From: Synechococcales cyanobacterium PMM_0085
GTDB lineage: Bacteria; Cyanobacteriota; Cyanobacteriia; Elainellales; Elainellaceae
DNA length: 7,889 nt
Direction of reading: 5' to 3'
Assembly: GCA_949127705.1 (NCBI GenBank)
Contig: CASBQJ010000550.1
Location: 1 to 7,889 of the forward strand
Shown: piece by piece, positions 6,582 to 7,889 of the stretch
Layout of the letters: each line of letters begins with the position of its first letter
How positions within the stretch are numbered: the stretch's first letter is position 1
Position numbers and translations under genes: made by a program
The notes under the pieces: generated by a model
Told to the model about the DNA's origin: nothing
The model's input: only the letters and a program-made list of their open reading frames with translations
The model's database searches: none

Positions 6582-6617
6582 TTTTGGTGGCAACGTGATC
6601 AATTGTGTAGGGTTCGA

Positions 6618-6647
6618 CATCAATTTTGATGAAAAGATCGCGCTTTT
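6618..6647 (+). terminator. Weak candidate terminator after mnmG
   Basis: Two small hairpins lie 37-66 bp past the mnmG stop: CATCA-ATTT-TGATG at 6618-6631 and AAAAG-ATCGCG-CTTTT at 6632-6647. The second ends in four Ts. The stems are short and AT-rich, so they are weaker than a normal intrinsic terminator. Confidence 0.25.
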
Positions 6648-6656
6648 GTCTGGTTG

Positions 6657-6682
6657 TTGCTAGATTTTTAGACATCTAGCAA
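6657..6682. repeat. 9-bp perfect inverted repeat before the 6700 gene
   Basis: TTGCTAGAT (6657-6665) and ATCTAGCAA (6674-6682) are exact reverse complements around an 8-base loop. The structure ends 17 bp before the ATG at 6700. No T run follows, so it looks more like an operator or a 5' leader hairpin than a terminator, although it could still end mnmG transcripts. Confidence 0.75.
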
Positions 6683-6699
6683 TATCCCGCTATCTACGT

Positions 6700-7830
6700 A
6701 TGTCTCAACCTACCAGCCCAAACTCGTCCAGATTGGAGCCGGCAGACGACCGTCCTGCATCTGCCGCATCGTCTAGAACCAGTGGCGTCGGCTTGATGCT
6801 GGCGGCTGACGGATTCTCGGCTGAAGCCTATGCCAATCGCTTGATGGATGATTTGTTTGAGGATGTCGAGCGATCGCTGCATGATGGGACGCCGCTGCCA
6901 CAGGTAGCGCCGCCTAGCCCGCTCAATCCGCCGATCTCCATTCATAGGACTCACTCAATCGTGCCGCCCGAACCGTCTGCTCAATGGGAAGCGGTGCCGC
7001 CTGCGCCCCTGCCATCCGCTCCCCCTCAAAGCGAGCGGGATTTGGCGGTGGTGGCGGCTGCCGCCGATGACCTGACGCCTAGTGATCCCGATGCCCTGGC
7101 TCGCCTGGAACCTACGCCTAAGCCATTTGATGGGCTGCTGTTAGTGTTGGTTTTTGGGTCATTGGCAACAGCAGCGGCAGTTTGGTATGGGTTACAGCTC
7201 TACGGGCAGCGGCTGGCAGTGCCTCAGGCGGCAGTCGTCACCACTGAGGCGATCGCGCCAACGACTCCAGCAGACGAAGCATTTTTAGACTACGTGCAGC
7301 GATCGCTGGGTGTGATTGACCGCAGAACTGAGATCACTCGCCAAACGGGGGCGATCGCCAACGGGAATGTGGGAGGTCTACCTAGCGTTACGGTACCAGG
7401 CAATCCAGGCGGTAGCCCAACGGCACTAGAGCGGGTCTATGTCCCGGTCTATCAGCCGCCTGCGGGAATGAACCTACCAGGGGGGAGTGCGGCATCGGGG
7501 GCGATCGCCGCTCGACCCGCTCCACCCAGCTTATCTCTACCCAATTTGCCCCTGCCTACCTTGCCTGCGGCTCCCGGCACGGGGGCCGATCCAGCGGCTC
7601 GCATTCCCAATATTGCCACCACTTCAACCTACTCGCTGGTCGGTACATTAGAGCTAGGCGATCCGTCGCGGTCTGCGGCGCTGTTTGTGATTAACGGCAC
7701 AACGCAGCGGGTGCAAGTGGGTGAGGCGATCGGCTCTAGCGGCTGGGCTTTGGTGTCGGTGAAAGGCGACGAGGCGATCGTGCGGCGCAATGGTGAAGTC
7801 CGCTCGATTACGACTGGGCAACGGTTCTAA
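6700..7830 (+). CDS. Proline-rich single-span membrane protein, GspC/PilP-like C-terminus
   Basis: This 376-residue protein is uncharacterised. Residues 1-142 are cytoplasmic by prediction and rich in Pro, Ala and Ser, with a short helical patch (AEAYANRLMDDLFEDVERSL, 41-60). A single membrane segment spans about 145-166 (LLLVLVFGSLATAAAVWYGL). A long Pro/Gly/Ala-rich region follows (about 175-305). The C-terminal part (about 309-376) begins YSLVGTLELGDPSRSAALFV and ends with the RRNGEVRSITTGQ stretch. Its pattern (LVGtl, A-phi-F-phi, phi-vGeaI, G-w-L-vsV, phi-RRNGev) resembles the small beta domain of type II secretion GspC and the type IV pilus protein PilP; this is a pattern-level inference. 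With an N-in topology this domain would sit in the periplasm and could link an inner-membrane complex to an outer-membrane or wall partner. No secretion or pilus gene is near. The gene holds five HIP1 sites. The ATG at 6700 is the first in frame. Confidence 0.8.
   Translation: MSQPTSPNSSRLEPADDRPASAASSRTSGVGLMLAADGFSAEAYANRLMDDLFEDVERSLHDGTPLPQVAPPSPLNPPISIHRTHSIVPPEPSAQWEAVPPAPLPSAPPQSERDLAVVAAAADDLTPSDPDALARLEPTPKPFDGLLLVLVFGSLATAAAVWYGLQLYGQRLAVPQAAVVTTEAIAPTTPADEAFLDYVQRSLGVIDRRTEITRQTGAIANGNVGGLPSVTVPGNPGGSPTALERVYVPVYQPPAGMNLPGGSAASGAIAARPAPPSLSLPNLPLPTLPAAPGTGADPAARIPNIATTSTYSLVGTLELGDPSRSAALFVINGTTQRVQVGEAIGSSGWALVSVKGDEAIVRRNGEVRSITTGQRF
7249..7508. repeat. Cluster of four HIP1 sites; HIP1 frequent throughout
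   Basis: GCGATCGC starts at 7249, 7299, 7351 and 7501. The other eleven copies start at 646, 1035, 1763, 1935, 2479, 2747, 3956, 4496, 5300, 6055 and 6870. Most lie in coding sequence; the copy at 3956 is in the 120-bp gap before the phycobilisome-domain gene. HIP1 is a known over-represented palindrome in many cyanobacterial genomes and is used here as the lineage marker. Confidence 0.95.
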
Positions 7831-7889
7831 ACATCGGCTCTAAACCTCATCTAACTTGAAACCCAGAGTTTTCCCTCACCCTAAATCCC

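Noticed and set aside
6246..6675. Minus-strand ORFs over the mnmG 3' end and the following gap
   Set aside because: Mostly antisense to MnmG coding sequence with no family features; treated as shadows.
7831..7889. Possible terminator after the last gene
   Set aside because: No convincing stem followed by a T run is present in the 59 bp left in the window.

Overview
The window comes from a cyanobacterial chromosome. Two signs agree. The octamer GCGATCGC (HIP1), a hallmark of many cyanobacterial genomes, occurs 15 times in 7.9 kb, against about 0.1 expected for a random 8-mer. The genes also belong to photosynthetic families: an RbcR-type LysR regulator, a phycobilisome-domain protein and a 4-Cys-prefixed Ser/Thr kinase. 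Genus and species cannot be read from this sequence.

Layout. The left part is on the minus strand: a Ser/Thr protein kinase whose 3' end runs off the window (1-846), and upstream of it rbcR (995-1987). A 423-bp divergent intergenic region (1988-2410) separates these from four plus-strand genes and one further plus-strand gene at the right. The plus-strand genes are an uncharacterised two-domain protein with a proline-rich linker (2411-3403), a [2Fe-2S] ferredoxin-like protein with a C-terminal extension (3441-3923), a phycobilisome-domain protein lacking the usual chromophore cysteine (4044-4523), mnmG (4659-6581), and a proline-rich single-span membrane protein with a GspC/PilP-like C-terminal domain (6700-7830). 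All five gaps between neighbouring genes, apart from the divergent region, are 37-148 bp.

How the genes may work together. The kinase, the atypical ferredoxin and the phycobilisome-like protein recall, from memory, the Synechocystis slr0144-slr0152 cluster linked to photosystem II assembly. That cluster includes ferredoxin-type proteins Slr0148 and Slr0150 and the kinase SpkG (Slr0152). Here they flank the Rubisco/CO2-response regulator RbcR, so a redox and photosynthesis regulation neighbourhood is a reasonable inference, but it is not shown by the sequence. MnmG (tRNA wobble-uridine modification) and the membrane protein look unrelated to that theme.

Non-coding observations worth checking are two perfect 15-bp tandem duplications in one gene (one across its stop codon), a 9-bp inverted repeat just before the last gene, a 10-bp tandem repeat upstream of the kinase, and short repeats in the divergent rbcR region. 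No tRNA, rRNA, insertion sequence, CRISPR array or phage gene was seen.
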